The translations under genes were made by a program, and so were the position numbers. The notes beneath the pieces are model-generated. The model saw nothing but the letters and a program-made list of their open reading frames with translations. It ran no database searches and had not been told where the DNA came from. From an uncultured Sphingomonadaceae bacterium (GTDB lineage Bacteria > Pseudomonadota > Alphaproteobacteria > Sphingomonadales > Sphingomonadaceae), in contig CANLBM010000001.1 in assembly GCA_947488845.1 (NCBI GenBank), positions 372,001 through 436,000 of the forward strand: a stretch of 64,000 nucleotides of DNA, written 5' to 3'. How positions within the stretch are numbered: position 1 is the first letter of the stretch; each line of letters starts with the position of its first letter. Below, one piece after another: positions 34,469 through 45,551 of this stretch.

Positions 34469-36052
34469 ATGCCAAAAGTACTTATATCCGACAAGATGGA
34501 CCCGAAAGCCGCCGAGATATTCCGCGAGCGCGGTTGCGAAGTTGACGAAATCACCGGCCAGACGCCGGAAGAACTGATGAAGATCATCGGCGAATATGAC
34601 GGTCTTGCCATTCGCTCCTCGACCACGGTCACGCCTGAAATACTGGAAGCGGCAACCAATCTGAAAGTGGTTGGCCGCGCCGGCATCGGTGTCGACAATG
34701 TCGATATTCCCGCCGCTTCCGCCAAGGGCGTTGTGGTCATGAACACCCCGTTCGGCAACAGCATCACCACGGCAGAACATGCCATCGCCCTGATGTTCGC
34801 TCTCGCGCGCCAGCTTCCCGCCGCCGACGCCTCGACCCAGGCCGGCAAATGGGAAAAATCCAAATTCATGGGCGTCGAGCTGACCAGCAAGACGCTCGGC
34901 CTGATCGGTGCCGGCAATATTGGCTCGATCGTCGCCGAACGCGCCATTGGCCTGCGGATGAAGGTTGTGGCTTATGACCCGTTCCTGACCGAAGAACGGG
35001 CCGTGGAAATGGGTGTCGAAAAAGTCTTGCTGGACGAACTGCTCGCCCGCGCCGATTTCATCACCATGCACACCCCGCTCACCGACCAGACGCGCAATAT
35101 CCTGTCTGCCGAAGCGCTGGCCAAGACCAAGCCGGGCGTTCGTATCATCAACTGCGCGCGCGGCGGATTGATCGACGAAGCGGCATTGAAGGACGCTCTG
35201 GAATCAGGCCATGTCGCGGGCGCTGCGCTCGATGTGTTCGCCCAGGAACCGGCGAAGGAAAACCCGTTGTTCGGCGCGCCAAACCTTATTTGTACACCGC
35301 ACCTGGGTGCTTCCACCAGCGAAGCGCAGGTGAATGTCGCGATCCAGGTCGCCGAGCAAATGGCCGATTATCTGGTCAATGGCGGCGTCGAAAATGCGCT
35401 CAACATGCCAAGCCTCTCGGCTGAACAGGCCCCGAAGCTGAAGCCCTATATGGCACTTGCCACCCAGCTCGGCTCTCTCGTCGGCCAGCTTGCAGCCGAC
35501 CAGATCAAGGGCGTTGCCGTCGAAGTGGAAGGCGCGGCGGCCGAACTGGACCAGAAACCGATTACGGCAGCGGTGCTCGCCGGACTGATGCGAGCCTATA
35601 GCGACACCGTCAACATGGTCAACGCACCCTATCTCGCGAAGGAACGCGGTCTCGACGTCCGCGAAATCCGCCATGAACGCGAAGGCGACTATCATACGCT
35701 GGTCCGGGTATCGGTAACCACCGACGAAGGCGAAAAATCTGTTGCCGGCACCCTGTTCGGATCTTCCGGACCTCGACTGGTCGAGATGTTCGGCATCAAG
35801 GTCGAAGCCGACATGGAAGGCGACATGCTCTATATCGTCAACCGCGACGAGCCCGGCTTTATCGGCCGCGTCGGTTCCACACTTGGTGAAGCGGGCGTCA
35901 ACATTGGCACGTTCCACCTTGGTCGTCGCAGCGATGCGCCGGGCGGTGAAGCGGTATTGCTGCTGTCGATCGATTCACCTGTGGAAGAGCCGGTGCTCTG
36001 GTCCGTTTGCCAGCTGGAAGGCGTGAAGACGGTCAAGGCGCTCAAGTTTTAA
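34469..36052 (+). CDS. serA: D-3-phosphoglycerate dehydrogenase
   Basis: 527 residues from the ATG at 34469 (MPKVLISDKMD). First step of serine synthesis. Substrate/NAD domains with GAGNIGSIVAERA, catalytic Arg in NCARGGLID, Glu in DVFAQEPA and His in TPHLGASTSEAQ. The long form: an intervening ASB domain and a C-terminal ACT domain for serine feedback. With serC it forms the serine block. Confidence 0.97.
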   Translation: MPKVLISDKMDPKAAEIFRERGCEVDEITGQTPEELMKIIGEYDGLAIRSSTTVTPEILEAATNLKVVGRAGIGVDNVDIPAASAKGVVVMNTPFGNSITTAEHAIALMFALARQLPAADASTQAGKWEKSKFMGVELTSKTLGLIGAGNIGSIVAERAIGLRMKVVAYDPFLTEERAVEMGVEKVLLDELLARADFITMHTPLTDQTRNILSAEALAKTKPGVRIINCARGGLIDEAALKDALESGHVAGAALDVFAQEPAKENPLFGAPNLICTPHLGASTSEAQVNVAIQVAEQMADYLVNGGVENALNMPSLSAEQAPKLKPYMALATQLGSLVGQLAADQIKGVAVEVEGAAAELDQKPITAAVLAGLMRAYSDTVNMVNAPYLAKERGLDVREIRHEREGDYHTLVRVSVTTDEGEKSVAGTLFGSSGPRLVEMFGIKVEADMEGDMLYIVNRDEPGFIGRVGSTLGEAGVNIGTFHLGRRSDAPGGEAVLLLSIDSPVEEPVLWSVCQLEGVKTVKALKF

Positions 36053-36117
36053 TTCTATAGCAATGCAGCAAAGAAAAAGGATGGCCTGAGCGGTTGCTTG
36101 GGCTATGGAGCAGGGCC

Positions 36118-37233
36118 ATGCAAAAGCCATCCAATCTCTTGCCCGAAGGGTTCCACGACGCGCTGCCGCCTTATGCCGAGGCGGCATCGCGACTGGAACG
36201 CGATGTGCTCGATACGCTGGCCAGCCACGGCTATGCCCGGGTGTCACCGCCACTCGCGGAATATGAAGATGGCCTGACCGGACAGATGCATGGCGCATCA
36301 AGAAGCGACCTGATGCGCTTTGTCGATCCTATCTCGCAACGCACATTGGCGCTGCGGCCGGATATGACCATGCAGATCGGTCGTATAGCCAAGACAAGCC
36401 TGGCTGACCGTCCGCGCCCACTCAGATTGAGCTATTCAGGACAGGTATTGAAACTGCGGTCGGGACAATTGCAGCCCGAACGCAGCCGGTTGCAGATCGG
36501 CGCGGAGCTGATCGGCAGCGACAGCGTCATCGCCGCCAGCGAAATTGTCTCGGTCGCGATTGAGGCGCTGGAGCGTGCGGGCGTAACCGGAATCACCGTG
36601 GATTTCACCATGCCCGATCTGATCGACATATTGGCGGCGGGACCATTGCCGCTGAACGAAGCCCAGATCGGCGAAGTGCGTGGTGAACTGGATATGAAGG
36701 ATGCCGGTGGCCTGAGCGCCATGGGCGCAACCGGCTATCTGCCGCTGATCGAAGCGACCGGGCCGTTTGACGAGGCAATGGCGAGATTGCGCGAATTTGA
36801 TACCGACGGCTTGCTCCATTCTCGACTGGATGGCGTTTCCCAGATCGCCGCGAGTATCAAGGGGAAAGCCAGCCTGACACTGGATCCGACCGAACGGCAT
36901 GGCTTTGAATATCAGAACTGGTTCGGCTTCACGCTTTATGCAGAGAGCTTTATCGGTGCGCTGGGACGCGGCGGCAGCTATGAAATCGTTCGTCCCGATG
37001 GCGAATCCGAAGCGGCGGTCGGCTTTTCGCTTTACCCCAATCCGCTGATCGATGCCGGCTTTGGCGCGAAGATCAGCGAGCAGGTTTTCCTGCCGCTCGG
37101 ACATGATCAATCCGCAGCCGCGCGGTTGAGAGAAAAAGGCTGGCGCACCGTTGCCGCCCTTTCAGACAAGGACCAGGCCGAGGTGCTTGGTTGTTCCCAT
37201 ATTTTGAACGGCGATCAGCCGGAACCATTATAA
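36118..37233 (+). CDS. hisZ: ATP phosphoribosyltransferase regulatory subunit
   Basis: 371 residues; ATG at 36118 with GGAG about 7 nt upstream. A histidyl-tRNA-synthetase paralogue (LPEGFHDALPPYAEAASRLE, then RPDMTMQIGRIAKT) that lost synthetase function and pairs with short HisG to make histidine. The anticodon-binding domain is missing. hisG is not in the window. purA follows after 12 bp. Confidence 0.92.
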   Translation: MQKPSNLLPEGFHDALPPYAEAASRLERDVLDTLASHGYARVSPPLAEYEDGLTGQMHGASRSDLMRFVDPISQRTLALRPDMTMQIGRIAKTSLADRPRPLRLSYSGQVLKLRSGQLQPERSRLQIGAELIGSDSVIAASEIVSVAIEALERAGVTGITVDFTMPDLIDILAAGPLPLNEAQIGEVRGELDMKDAGGLSAMGATGYLPLIEATGPFDEAMARLREFDTDGLLHSRLDGVSQIAASIKGKASLTLDPTERHGFEYQNWFGFTLYAESFIGALGRGGSYEIVRPDGESEAAVGFSLYPNPLIDAGFGAKISEQVFLPLGHDQSAAARLREKGWRTVAALSDKDQAEVLGCSHILNGDQPEPL

Positions 37234-37245
37234 GAAAGTGAATCC

Positions 37246-38535
37246 ATGGCCAATGTAACGGTAATCGGCGCACAATGGGGTGATGAGGGCAAAGGCAAGA
37301 TTGTCGACTGGCTGTCCGAACGTGCCGATGTCGTCGTCCGCTTTCAAGGTGGGCATAATGCCGGCCACACGCTGGTTGTTGATGGCGCGGTCTACAAGCT
37401 CTCCCTGCTTCCCTCGGGCATCGTCCGTGGCGCCTTGTCGATTATCGGCAATGGTGTGGTCCTCGACCCCTGGCATTTGCGGGACGAAATCGCCAAGCTG
37501 GAAAGTCAGGGTGTCGCGATCAACACTGACAATTTCGGCATTGCCGAAACCTGCCCTCTGATCCTGCCTATCCACCGCGATCTCGACGCGATGCGCGAGG
37601 ACGCCAGCGGCAAGGGCAAGATCGGCACGACCCGTCGCGGCATTGGCCCGGCCTATGAAGACAAGGTCGGCCGCCGGGCGATCCGGGTGTGCGATCTCGC
37701 CCATCTCGACGATCTCGGCCCGCAGCTTGACCGGCTTTGCGCGCACCATGACGCACTGCGTGCGGGCTTTGGCGAGCCACCGGTAGACCGGGAACGGCTA
37801 CTCAATGATCTGAAGGAAATCGCCGACAGCGTATTGCAATATGCCCAGCCGGTATGGAAGCGCCTCAACGAAGCGCGGCGCGACGGCAAGCGCATATTGT
37901 TCGAAGGCGCGCAGGGTGTGCTGCTGGATGTCGATCACGGCACCTATCCCTTTGTCACCAGCTCCAATACCATTTCGGGCACGGCGGCTGGCGGCTCCGG
38001 CATCGGACCATCCGGCACCGGCTATGTCCTCGGCATCACCAAGGCTTACACGACCCGCGTCGGTTCCGGCCCCTTCCCGACCGAGCTGGACGACGATATC
38101 GGACAGCGGCTTGGCGAACGTGGCCATGAATTCGGGACGGTTACCGGCAGGCAGCGGCGTTGCGGCTGGTTCGATGCGGTACTGGTCCGGCAGGCTCTGG
38201 CGGTGTCCGGCGTCCATGGCATTGCCCTGACCAAACTCGATGTGCTCGACGGCTTCAAGGAACTGAAAATCTGTGTCGGCTATGATCTGAATGGCATGAC
38301 CTATGACTATCTGCCGCCGCATCATCAGGATCAGGCCGCGGTCAAACCGATTTACGAGACGATGGCCGGGTGGAACGAAACCACCGCCGGTGCGCGCAGC
38401 TGGGCCGATCTCCCGGCGCAGGCAATCAAATATATCAAGCGGGTAGAGGAATTGATCCAATGTCCGGTGGCTCTCGTGTCGACATCGCCAGAACGCGAAG
38501 ACACGATTCTGGTGACAGATCCGTTTGCCGATTGA
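37246..38535 (+). CDS. purA: Adenylosuccinate synthetase
   Basis: 429 residues. Converts IMP and aspartate to adenylosuccinate using [18 protein letters not shown] (catalytic Asp), [10 protein letters not shown] (catalytic His), [13 protein letters not shown], and [11 protein letters not shown] are present. Follows hisZ closely. Confidence 0.98.
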   Translation: MANVTVIGAQWGDEGKGKIVDWLSERADVVVRFQGGHNAGHTLVVDGAVYKLSLLPSGIVRGALSIIGNGVVLDPWHLRDEIAKLESQGVAINTDNFGIAETCPLILPIHRDLDAMREDASGKGKIGTTRRGIGPAYEDKVGRRAIRVCDLAHLDDLGPQLDRLCAHHDALRAGFGEPPVDRERLLNDLKEIADSVLQYAQPVWKRLNEARRDGKRILFEGAQGVLLDVDHGTYPFVTSSNTISGTAAGGSGIGPSGTGYVLGITKAYTTRVGSGPFPTELDDDIGQRLGERGHEFGTVTGRQRRCGWFDAVLVRQALAVSGVHGIALTKLDVLDGFKELKICVGYDLNGMTYDYLPPHHQDQAAVKPIYETMAGWNETTAGARSWADLPAQAIKYIKRVEELIQCPVALVSTSPEREDTILVTDPFAD

Positions 38536-38743
38536 GAGGCTGCTTATCCCGACAGGCGGCACGCGGGTTGATAATATCGAGCACCCGGAGCGTTGCAAAA
38601 TGGCCATGAATGGACTGGCAATTTTACAAATTGCCAGCGCTAATTAACTATACATCGCCGGTTCATTCGCTCAGTGTCACCAAGTTCCTGCAATCCTGTC
38701 ACATTGGCAATGTGGTCGCTCTAACCGAAGTATTTCCTTTTTT

Positions 38744-39781
38744 ATGAAAAGTTTTTTCAAACTCCAGTCACTCGACTTGGCGATCGATCTCGGTACGGCC
38801 AACACGCTTATCTATGTGCGGGATCGCGGCATCATGCTCAACGAACCCTCCGTGGTGGCACTCGAGACCAATGACGGTGTGACGAAGGTCCGCGCGGTTG
38901 GCAGCGACGCCAAGCTGATGATGGGGAAAACACCGAGCAATATTACCGTCATCCGTCCGCTCAAGGACGGGGTAATCGCCGATCTGGATGTGGCGGAGCA
39001 GATGATCAAACATTTCATCCATAAAGTGCATGAGAAAAAGCCCGGAATATTCCGGCGTTTCGATATTGTTGTCTGCATTCCTTCCGGCTCTACCAACGTC
39101 CAGCGGCGCGCCCTGCGCGATGCGGCTTCAAATGCCGGCGGATCCGCCGTCTATTTTGTCGAAGAACCGATGGCGGCGGCCATTGGTGCAGGGATACCGG
39201 TCGCGGAACCAAATGGCGCGATGGTGGTCGATATTGGCGGCGGAACCACCGAGGTCGCGATCTTGTCTTTGCAGGGGCTGGCTTACAGCACTTCCGGACG
39301 AATGGGCGGCGACAAGATGGACGATGCCATCTCGTCCCATATACGCCGCAAGCATAATCTGGCGATCGGCGAATCGACCACGGAACTGCTCAAACATGGC
39401 ATCGCCAGCGCAGTCAGCCCGGAGGACGGCAAGGGACGGACCATGCATATCAAGGGACGCGACCTGGTCAGCGGCATGCCGAAAAAAATCGCCATCACCG
39501 AAGCCGAAATTGCCCATGCCATTGCCGAGCCGGTTAGCCAGATAGCCGAATCCGTTCTCAATGCACTGGAGAATACGAAACCGGAATTGGCCGCAGACAT
39601 CATGGATCAGGGCATTGTGCTGACCGGCGGCGGCGCATTATTGGGACGGATCGACGAATTTATCGCCGACAAAACCGGGCTGCCGGTTAGCATTGCGGAT
39701 GACCCGCTCACCTGTGTTGCCAATGGCGCCGGCCGGGCAATGGAAGACCCGCTTTATCGCAATGTACTGATCCCCGCCTGA
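38744..39781 (+). CDS. mreB: Rod-shape determining protein MreB
   Basis: 345 residues, actin fold: LDLAIDLGTANTLIYV (phosphate 1), VDIGGGTTEVA (phosphate 2) and LTGGGALLGRIDEF (adenosine). The N-terminal KSFFKLQSL is amphipathic and would hold it to the membrane. Normally mreB is followed by mreC and mreD; here a transporter on the opposite strand follows, so this copy is unlinked to them. Whether it is the only mreB cannot be told. Confidence 0.93.
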   Translation: MKSFFKLQSLDLAIDLGTANTLIYVRDRGIMLNEPSVVALETNDGVTKVRAVGSDAKLMMGKTPSNITVIRPLKDGVIADLDVAEQMIKHFIHKVHEKKPGIFRRFDIVVCIPSGSTNVQRRALRDAASNAGGSAVYFVEEPMAAAIGAGIPVAEPNGAMVVDIGGGTTEVAILSLQGLAYSTSGRMGGDKMDDAISSHIRRKHNLAIGESTTELLKHGIASAVSPEDGKGRTMHIKGRDLVSGMPKKIAITEAEIAHAIAEPVSQIAESVLNALENTKPELAADIMDQGIVLTGGGALLGRIDEFIADKTGLPVSIADDPLTCVANGAGRAMEDPLYRNVLIPA

Positions 39782-39823
39782 GACACGAACCACGGTCCAT
39801 CAAACGGAGAGAACATTTGGACC

Positions 39824-39843
39824 AAGCCGGGTCTTGCCCGGTT
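39824..39843. terminator. Weak hairpin at the mreB/transporter convergence
   Basis: CCGGG pairs with CCCGG around TCTTG, just at the 3' end of the transporter gene. Short and without a T-run; tentative. Confidence 0.3.
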
Positions 39844-41081
39844 CAGACATCATCCGCCGAGATCATTTCTGCCCGATCAATCTCGCCAGTCATTGACGCC
39901 ACTGTTACTGCAACCGCAGCATCGCCGGAGACATTGGTCGTCGTCCGCATCATGTCCATGATCCGGTCGACGCCAGCAACAAAGGCAATCGTCTCGAGCG
40001 GTACGCCAACGCTGCCGAATACCAGAGCCATCATGATCAGGCCCGCACCCGGGATGCCTGCCGCGCCGATGGCCCCGAGCGTCGAGGTGATCGAGATCAG
40101 GACATAATCACCAAAGCTGAGGTCGACGCCGAATATCTGCGCGCCGAATAATGTGGCAAGCCCGAGATACATGGCGGTACCATTCATGTTGATCGTGGCG
40201 CCCAGCGAGACGACGAAGCTGGCTACCGAATTGCTGACACCGAGATTGCGTTCGACGCAGCGCAGGGTCACCGGCAGGGTGGCATTGGACGATGCTGTAG
40301 AATAGCTGACCGCCATCGCATCGATGATCCCGCGGAAGAAATCGAGGACCGGCAATTTCGCGATAAATTTGATCATTCCCGAATAGACAATCCCGATGAT
40401 CAGCAGGCAGCCGAGATAATTGAGCCCGACCAATTGCGCGAGCGAGAGCAACGCATCCATGCCGAGTGTGCCGGCAACCCATGCCATCAGCGCAAAGACA
40501 CCAAATGGCGTCAGTTCCATCACGATCATCGTGACTTTCTGCATCACGATTGCACCGCTATCGAATATTTTTGCCAGCGGTTTGCCGTCTTCCTTGGCCA
40601 TCAAGATGCCGATACCGATCAGCAACGCAAAAACGATCAGCGGAAGGACCCGTACATCGGCCATCACCTGAACGGGGCTGTCAGGTACGATCGAAAGGAT
40701 CATGTCAATGGCAGTGGTTTCATTGGCTACGGGCGTCTCGCCCTTTTCAATCGCGCTGGTATCGACACCATTGCCCGGCTGAAAAAACGTGCCGAGGGCG
40801 AGACCCAGCCAGGCGGCAATCTGTCCGGTGATGACGAACAATATCATCGCCCGTCCGCCGACGCTGCCCAGTTTCTTCAGATCACCAAGCGCCGCCACAC
40901 CGGCGACAAGCGAGAAGAAGATCAGCGGCACGACGAGCATCTTGATCGCCTTGATGAAGAAATCGCCGATCCATTTGACGGATTCGGATTCGGGTCCCCA
41001 GATCAGGCCAGTGATGACACCGAGAATAAGCGCCGCGACCACCCGCTGCCAAAGCGGAATTTTAAACCAGAATGCCAGCAT
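39843..41081 (-). CDS. Dicarboxylate/amino acid:cation symporter
   Basis: 412 residues, DAACS family (GltP/DctA type) with about eight membrane segments. AVSYSTASSNATLPVT is HP1, NMNGTAMYLGLATLFG is TM7 and GAAGIPGAGLIMMALVFG is HP2, with conserved Asn/Asp for sodium. The substrate may be glutamate, aspartate or C4-dicarboxylates. Last gene of a minus-strand run with another transporter 70 bp upstream. Confidence 0.93.
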   Translation of the reverse strand: MLAFWFKIPLWQRVVAALILGVITGLIWGPESESVKWIGDFFIKAIKMLVVPLIFFSLVAGVAALGDLKKLGSVGGRAMILFVITGQIAAWLGLALGTFFQPGNGVDTSAIEKGETPVANETTAIDMILSIVPDSPVQVMADVRVLPLIVFALLIGIGILMAKEDGKPLAKIFDSGAIVMQKVTMIVMELTPFGVFALMAWVAGTLGMDALLSLAQLVGLNYLGCLLIIGIVYSGMIKFIAKLPVLDFFRGIIDAMAVSYSTASSNATLPVTLRCVERNLGVSNSVASFVVSLGATINMNGTAMYLGLATLFGAQIFGVDLSFGDYVLISITSTLGAIGAAGIPGAGLIMMALVFGSVGVPLETIAFVAGVDRIMDMMRTTTNVSGDAAVAVTVASMTGEIDRAEMISADDV

Positions 41082-41151
41082 GCTATCTTCCCCGTTTTAT
41101 TAGCCCAAGCCTATCGACCGCAGGAGAAAGCGGCAAGCCTTTAGGCTGCGC

Positions 41152-42951
41152 CTACATCCAGAAGCTGATCGCCAGACAGGTCGACAAGCCGACACCAAAG
41201 GTCAGCGGGATGCCCGCCTTGAAGAAATCGGTGAACCGATAATTGCCCGCTGCATAAACCAGCGTGTTGGTTTGGTAACCAATCGGCGTCGCAAAGCTGG
41301 CCGAAGCGGCGAACATCACCGCGATCACCAGCGGCCGGGGATCGACGCCCAGATCAGTGCCCAGCGCTATCGCTATCGGCGTGATGATGATCGCGACCGC
41401 ATTGTTCGTGACAATCTCGGTCATGATCACCGACAGGATATAGATGGCAAATACCAGCCCCCATGGCGGAATCTCGCGGAGAAACGGCGTCAGTTCGGCA
41501 ACCAGCAGATTGACGCTGCCGGCCTGTTCCAGGCCAAGCCCGACGGCCAGCATTCCGAATATCAGGACCAGAACATTGCCGTCGATCGAACCCCATGCTT
41601 CTTCCGCATCGATACAGCGGGCCAGCAGGATTGCGCCAACGGCCAATATGGCGGCAACCGCAAGCGGAATGACGTTTAGCGCAGCAAGAACCACCACCGC
41701 CACCAGCGCACCGATCGCAATGGGCGCACGGTCCCGGCGAAAGGCACGGATTTTGGTCTGCCCGACCCCGAACAGATTGGGGTTCTGATACATGCGGCGG
41801 ATATCTTCGCTGGAACCGGTCACCAGCAAGCGGTCGGCCGCGTGGATACGGGCGTTGGTCAGATCGGACCGCGGCAGGTTGCGATAACGGGTCATCCCCA
41901 GAACGCGCACGTTCAGCTGTGACAGAAAGGGAATGTCATAGAGCCGGTTGCCGATGCTGGGATGGCTCGGTGCCACCGTCGCCTCAACCAGCTCTTCGCC
42001 CAGCGCCCCGACATCCCCCTTGTGGACGATCCCGATCTTGAAATCTTCCGATTTTCGCAGAGAGATCAGTTCGGCAAGATCGAGTTGCACCACCACCCGG
42101 TCACCCGCCCGCAATATGTGGGAATCGAGATCATGACGGATATAGCTGCTCAATCTTTTCACCGCAGTGACCTCCAGGCCAGCCCGGCGCAATTCGGGAA
42201 CGGTGGAGAGCTGTCTGTCGATTATGGCGGCCTTGCGGCGGACGGTCAGTTCGGTCAGAAAGGCGCTTTCGTCGTTGCTGTCAAACTCGCCCTGGACCTG
42301 GCCGCCGGGAAGCAGCCAGCTGCTGAACAGGACCATCATGACGGTGCCGGCAGTCGCGGCAATCAGGCCATAAGGCGTGATCTCGAAAATCCCGAACCCG
42401 GCGAGACCCTGATCCCGGGCAACCGCGTCGACAATCAGGTTGGTCGAGGTTCCTATCAGGGTGGTCGTACCACCCAATATGCAGATGAAGCTCAGCGGGA
42501 TCAGCAATTTCTTGGACGAGAAGCCGGTCGCCCGCGACAGGCGGATGATGATCGGAATCAGGACGATCACGACCGGCGTGTTGTTCATGAAGGCGGAGGC
42601 GACAAAGGCGCCCAGAAACATCTCGGCAACCGCCAATTTGGGGTGCTGCTTGGCCCGTTTGATGATGAACCCGGCAATCGCGTCAATCGTCCCGGTCCTG
42701 AGCAAGGCCCCCGAAAGGATGAACATGGCCGCGATGGTGATTGGTGCGGTGTTTGAGAAAACCGAGAACAGGCCGTCGGAATCGATGATACCGAGGAACA
42801 GGAACATACAGGCGCCGAGCACCGCGACCACTGCAGCCGGAAAACGCTCCATCACGAAGCCGGCGAACATGAAACCAAGAATCACCAAACCGATGATCGC
42901 CTTGTTCGCCTGAATATATTCATTGATGACGTGAAGAATGAGGTCGATCAT
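41152..42951 (-). CDS. SLC13 family permease with RCK_C domains
   Basis: 599 residues. N-terminal membrane half (about 1-190), a cytoplasmic middle with two RCK_C/TrkA-C-like domains (about 205-375; VTAVKRLSSYIRHDLDSHI and VLGMTRYRNLPRSDLTNARI), and a C-terminal membrane half with TNNAVAIIITPIAIALG. Sodium-coupled anion/dicarboxylate or sulfate transport with ligand-controlled RCK domains is likely. A small secreted unknown precedes it by 3 bp. Confidence 0.92.
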   Translation of the reverse strand: MIDLILHVINEYIQANKAIIGLVILGFMFAGFVMERFPAAVVAVLGACMFLFLGIIDSDGLFSVFSNTAPITIAAMFILSGALLRTGTIDAIAGFIIKRAKQHPKLAVAEMFLGAFVASAFMNNTPVVIVLIPIIIRLSRATGFSSKKLLIPLSFICILGGTTTLIGTSTNLIVDAVARDQGLAGFGIFEITPYGLIAATAGTVMMVLFSSWLLPGGQVQGEFDSNDESAFLTELTVRRKAAIIDRQLSTVPELRRAGLEVTAVKRLSSYIRHDLDSHILRAGDRVVVQLDLAELISLRKSEDFKIGIVHKGDVGALGEELVEATVAPSHPSIGNRLYDIPFLSQLNVRVLGMTRYRNLPRSDLTNARIHAADRLLVTGSSEDIRRMYQNPNLFGVGQTKIRAFRRDRAPIAIGALVAVVVLAALNVIPLAVAAILAVGAILLARCIDAEEAWGSIDGNVLVLIFGMLAVGLGLEQAGSVNLLVAELTPFLREIPPWGLVFAIYILSVIMTEIVTNNAVAIIITPIAIALGTDLGVDPRPLVIAVMFAASASFATPIGYQTNTLVYAAGNYRFTDFFKAGIPLTFGVGLSTCLAISFWM

Positions 42952-42954
42952 GGA

Positions 42955-43548
42955 TCAGGAACAGCCTTCAATATAGTTTACCGGTCCGGCCAGTCCGGCC
43001 CGGAAATCGGTGACTCGTTTATTAGCATTGGGCCCGCGGGAAGGCTCTGACGAAAATTGTTCTCCGCTGCCGTCGGAAGTCGCCGTCTCGAATATCATCT
43101 TGTACAGGCCTTCGCTGGAGTCGAGAATTAAATAGGATCCTGCATCATCAAGATAGGGATGATGGTCAATTTTTATCCAGCCGTCATAAAGCGACACGAC
43201 TTCTGTCTCGGTCATTCCGATGCTGGCGCCGGATAGAGTCTTCCACACAATAGCGGCGTCATTTGCGCCTATATCAATGCGGACCAGCAGACCGTCATTG
43301 ATCATGAGATGGACACCAGGATATTCGGTCTCGTTGGAAAGATAGTGGCAAGCGGCATATTCTAGGTCCGCCTGCGAAACGGCCGATCGGTCAGGATCAC
43401 TGAATCCCCGTTTCTGAAGCACCGCCTCACTCATTCCGATCTCTATGGAGCCGAGACCCTGGAAGGTAAGACGGGGTTTTTCATCTGTAGCCCCCAGCAA
43501 CAAGAGCGGAGCAAGCAGGAGGATTGCTGGTCGAAACAGAGCTTTCAT
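42955..43548 (-). CDS. Hypothetical secreted protein
   Basis: 197 residues; the ATG at 43548 overlaps the aroC stop (ATGA). Longer frames reach into aroC and are shadows. Signal peptide [18 protein letters not shown], then a small globular domain with two repeats ([11 protein letters not shown] and [11 protein letters not shown], each followed by a Ser/Asp-rich stretch). No family recognised. Confidence 0.75.
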   Translation of the reverse strand: MKALFRPAILLLAPLLLLGATDEKPRLTFQGLGSIEIGMSEAVLQKRGFSDPDRSAVSQADLEYAACHYLSNETEYPGVHLMINDGLLVRIDIGANDAAIVWKTLSGASIGMTETEVVSLYDGWIKIDHHPYLDDAGSYLILDSSEGLYKMIFETATSDGSGEQFSSEPSRGPNANKRVTDFRAGLAGPVNYIEGCS

Positions 43549-44612
43549 CCGCATTGCGCCCTGTGCATCATTTTCTGGTCGGCCAGCACCACGGCCATCA
43601 TCGCCTCGACTACCGGAACGCCGCGGATCCCGACACATGGATCATGCCGGCCCTTGGTCGATATTTCGGTGGCTTCCCCCTGCGGCGTGATGGTTGGCAC
43701 AGCCGTCAATATGGAGCTGGTCGGCTTGAACGCCACCCTGCAGAAGACCGGTTGGCCGGTGGATATGCCGCCAGCCGTGCCACCGCTGTGATTGGCTAGA
43801 AATTCGGGACCATTGTCTCCGGGCCGCATTGCGTCGGCATTTTCTTCGCCGCGCAGACGGGCGGCGGCAAAGCCGTCACCGATTTCCACGCCCTTGGTCG
43901 CGTTGATCGTCATCATCGCCGCGGCAATCTCGCTGTCGAGCTTGGCATAGATCGGGGCTCCCCATCCGGCGGGTACGCCGGTCGCTTCGCAGGCGATAAT
44001 CGCGCCGATGCTGCTGCCATCCTTGCGCGCGCCATCGACCAGCGCTTCCCAGCGTTTCGCCGCCACCGGATCGGGGCAGAAAAACGGGTTGTTGCCGATT
44101 TCGCTGGCATCAAAATTCGCAGGATCGATGGCATCGCCACCGATTTCGGCAACCCAGGCCCGGACCGTCACTTCCGGAATCACCAGCCGTGCAACCGCAC
44201 CGGCGGCAACCCGTGCCGCGGTTTCGCGGGCGCTGGACCGGCCGCCACCGCGATAATCGCGGAAGCCATATTTTTGATCATAGGCATAGTCGGCATGGCC
44301 GGGACGATAGGCTTTGGCAACATCGCTATAATCCCTGGACCGCTGATCGACATTCTCGATCATCAGCGAAATCGGTGTGCCGGTGGTCTTGCCCTCGAAA
44401 ACACCCGAAAGGATTCTGACCTGATCCGGTTCCTGCCGCTGGGTCGTATATTTCGACTGGCCGGGACGCCGCGCGTCAAGAAACGGCTGGATGTCCGTCT
44501 CGCTCAATTCCAACCCGGGAGGGCAGCCGTCAACGAGCGCGCCAAGCGCTGGTCCGTGGCTTTCTCCCCAGGTGGAAAAGCGGAAGGCGTGACCAAAGAC
44601 GTTAAAACTCAA
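43545..44612 (-). CDS. aroC: Chorismate synthase
   Basis: 355 residues. Last common step of aromatic amino acid synthesis, EPSP to chorismate with reduced [39 protein letters not shown] and [17 protein letters not shown] are present, with [16 protein letters not shown] near the end. Starts 69 bp after fabI; pheA elsewhere in the window uses a downstream product. Confidence 0.98.
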   Translation of the reverse strand: MSFNVFGHAFRFSTWGESHGPALGALVDGCPPGLELSETDIQPFLDARRPGQSKYTTQRQEPDQVRILSGVFEGKTTGTPISLMIENVDQRSRDYSDVAKAYRPGHADYAYDQKYGFRDYRGGGRSSARETAARVAAGAVARLVIPEVTVRAWVAEIGGDAIDPANFDASEIGNNPFFCPDPVAAKRWEALVDGARKDGSSIGAIIACEATGVPAGWGAPIYAKLDSEIAAAMMTINATKGVEIGDGFAAARLRGEENADAMRPGDNGPEFLANHSGGTAGGISTGQPVFCRVAFKPTSSILTAVPTITPQGEATEISTKGRHDPCVGIRGVPVVEAMMAVVLADQKMMHRAQCG

Positions 44613-44681
44613 GACCCGCTCTCCGCGTTGATAGGTTCAATTCTATGTATAAAACGATCATTCACCAAAAAACGGAAATGA

Positions 44682-45485
44682 TCAATCCAGCGCTATATCC
44701 GGCGCGTCTTCCTGTTTCATGCCCACCGTATGATAGCCGGCATCGACATGATGGGTCTCGCCGGTGACCCCGGCGGAAAGATCGGACAGGAAATAGAGCG
44801 CGGAAGCTCCCACGTCATCGATCGTGACATTGCGTCGCAGCGGCGAATTCAGCTCGTTCCATTTCAAAATATAGCGGAAGTCGCCGATTCCGGAAGCGGC
44901 CAGGGTCTTGATCGGCCCGGCAGAAATAGCGTTCACGCGGATGCCGTCAGGACCGACATCATTCGCGAGATATTTGACCGAGGTTTCAAGCGCGGATTTT
45001 GCGACGCCCATGACATTATAATGTGGAATGACTTTCTCGGCACCATAATAGGACAAGGTCAGCATGGACCCGCCAGCGCTCATCAGGGCGGCAGCGCGCT
45101 TTGCAACCGCGGTAAAGCTGTAGACACTGATATTCATGGTCATCAGGAAATCGTCGAGAGTCACATCGAAATATTTGCCGCGCAGTGCTTCCTTGTTGGT
45201 GAAGCCGATTGCATGGACGACAAAATCCAGCTTGCCCCAGCGCTTTTCGATTTCTGCAAATGCGGAATCGAGCTGGCCCATATCGCTGACGTCGCAGTCG
45301 ATCAGGAAATCGCAGTCCAGCTGTTCGGCCAGCGGCTTGACCCGCTTGGCCATGACCTCACCCTGATAGCTGATCGCCAGTTCGGCGCCATCGGCCGCCA
45401 GGCGCTGTGCGATACCCCATGCCAGTGACTTGTTATTGGCAAGCCCCATGATCAAGCCTCGCTTGCCCTTCATTAAATCACTCAT
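44682..45485 (-). CDS. fabI: Enoyl-[acyl-carrier-protein] reductase (NADH)
   Basis: 267 residues, short-chain dehydrogenase type. GLANNKSLAWGIAQ is the FabI NAD-binding start, and the active site Tyr-(6)-Lys is in HYNVMGVAKSALE. Final step of each fatty acid elongation cycle; target of triclosan. Part of a dnaJ-brkB-fabI-aroC run seen in other sphingomonads. Confidence 0.97.
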   Translation of the reverse strand: MSDLMKGKRGLIMGLANNKSLAWGIAQRLAADGAELAISYQGEVMAKRVKPLAEQLDCDFLIDCDVSDMGQLDSAFAEIEKRWGKLDFVVHAIGFTNKEALRGKYFDVTLDDFLMTMNISVYSFTAVAKRAAALMSAGGSMLTLSYYGAEKVIPHYNVMGVAKSALETSVKYLANDVGPDGIRVNAISAGPIKTLAASGIGDFRYILKWNELNSPLRRNVTIDDVGASALYFLSDLSAGVTGETHHVDAGYHTVGMKQEDAPDIALD

Positions 45486-45551
45486 CGCCCCGGTCTCCTG
45501 AAATCAGATAATCGTCGCTGATAAACGCTATCAAGATGATTTTCCAGCGGA

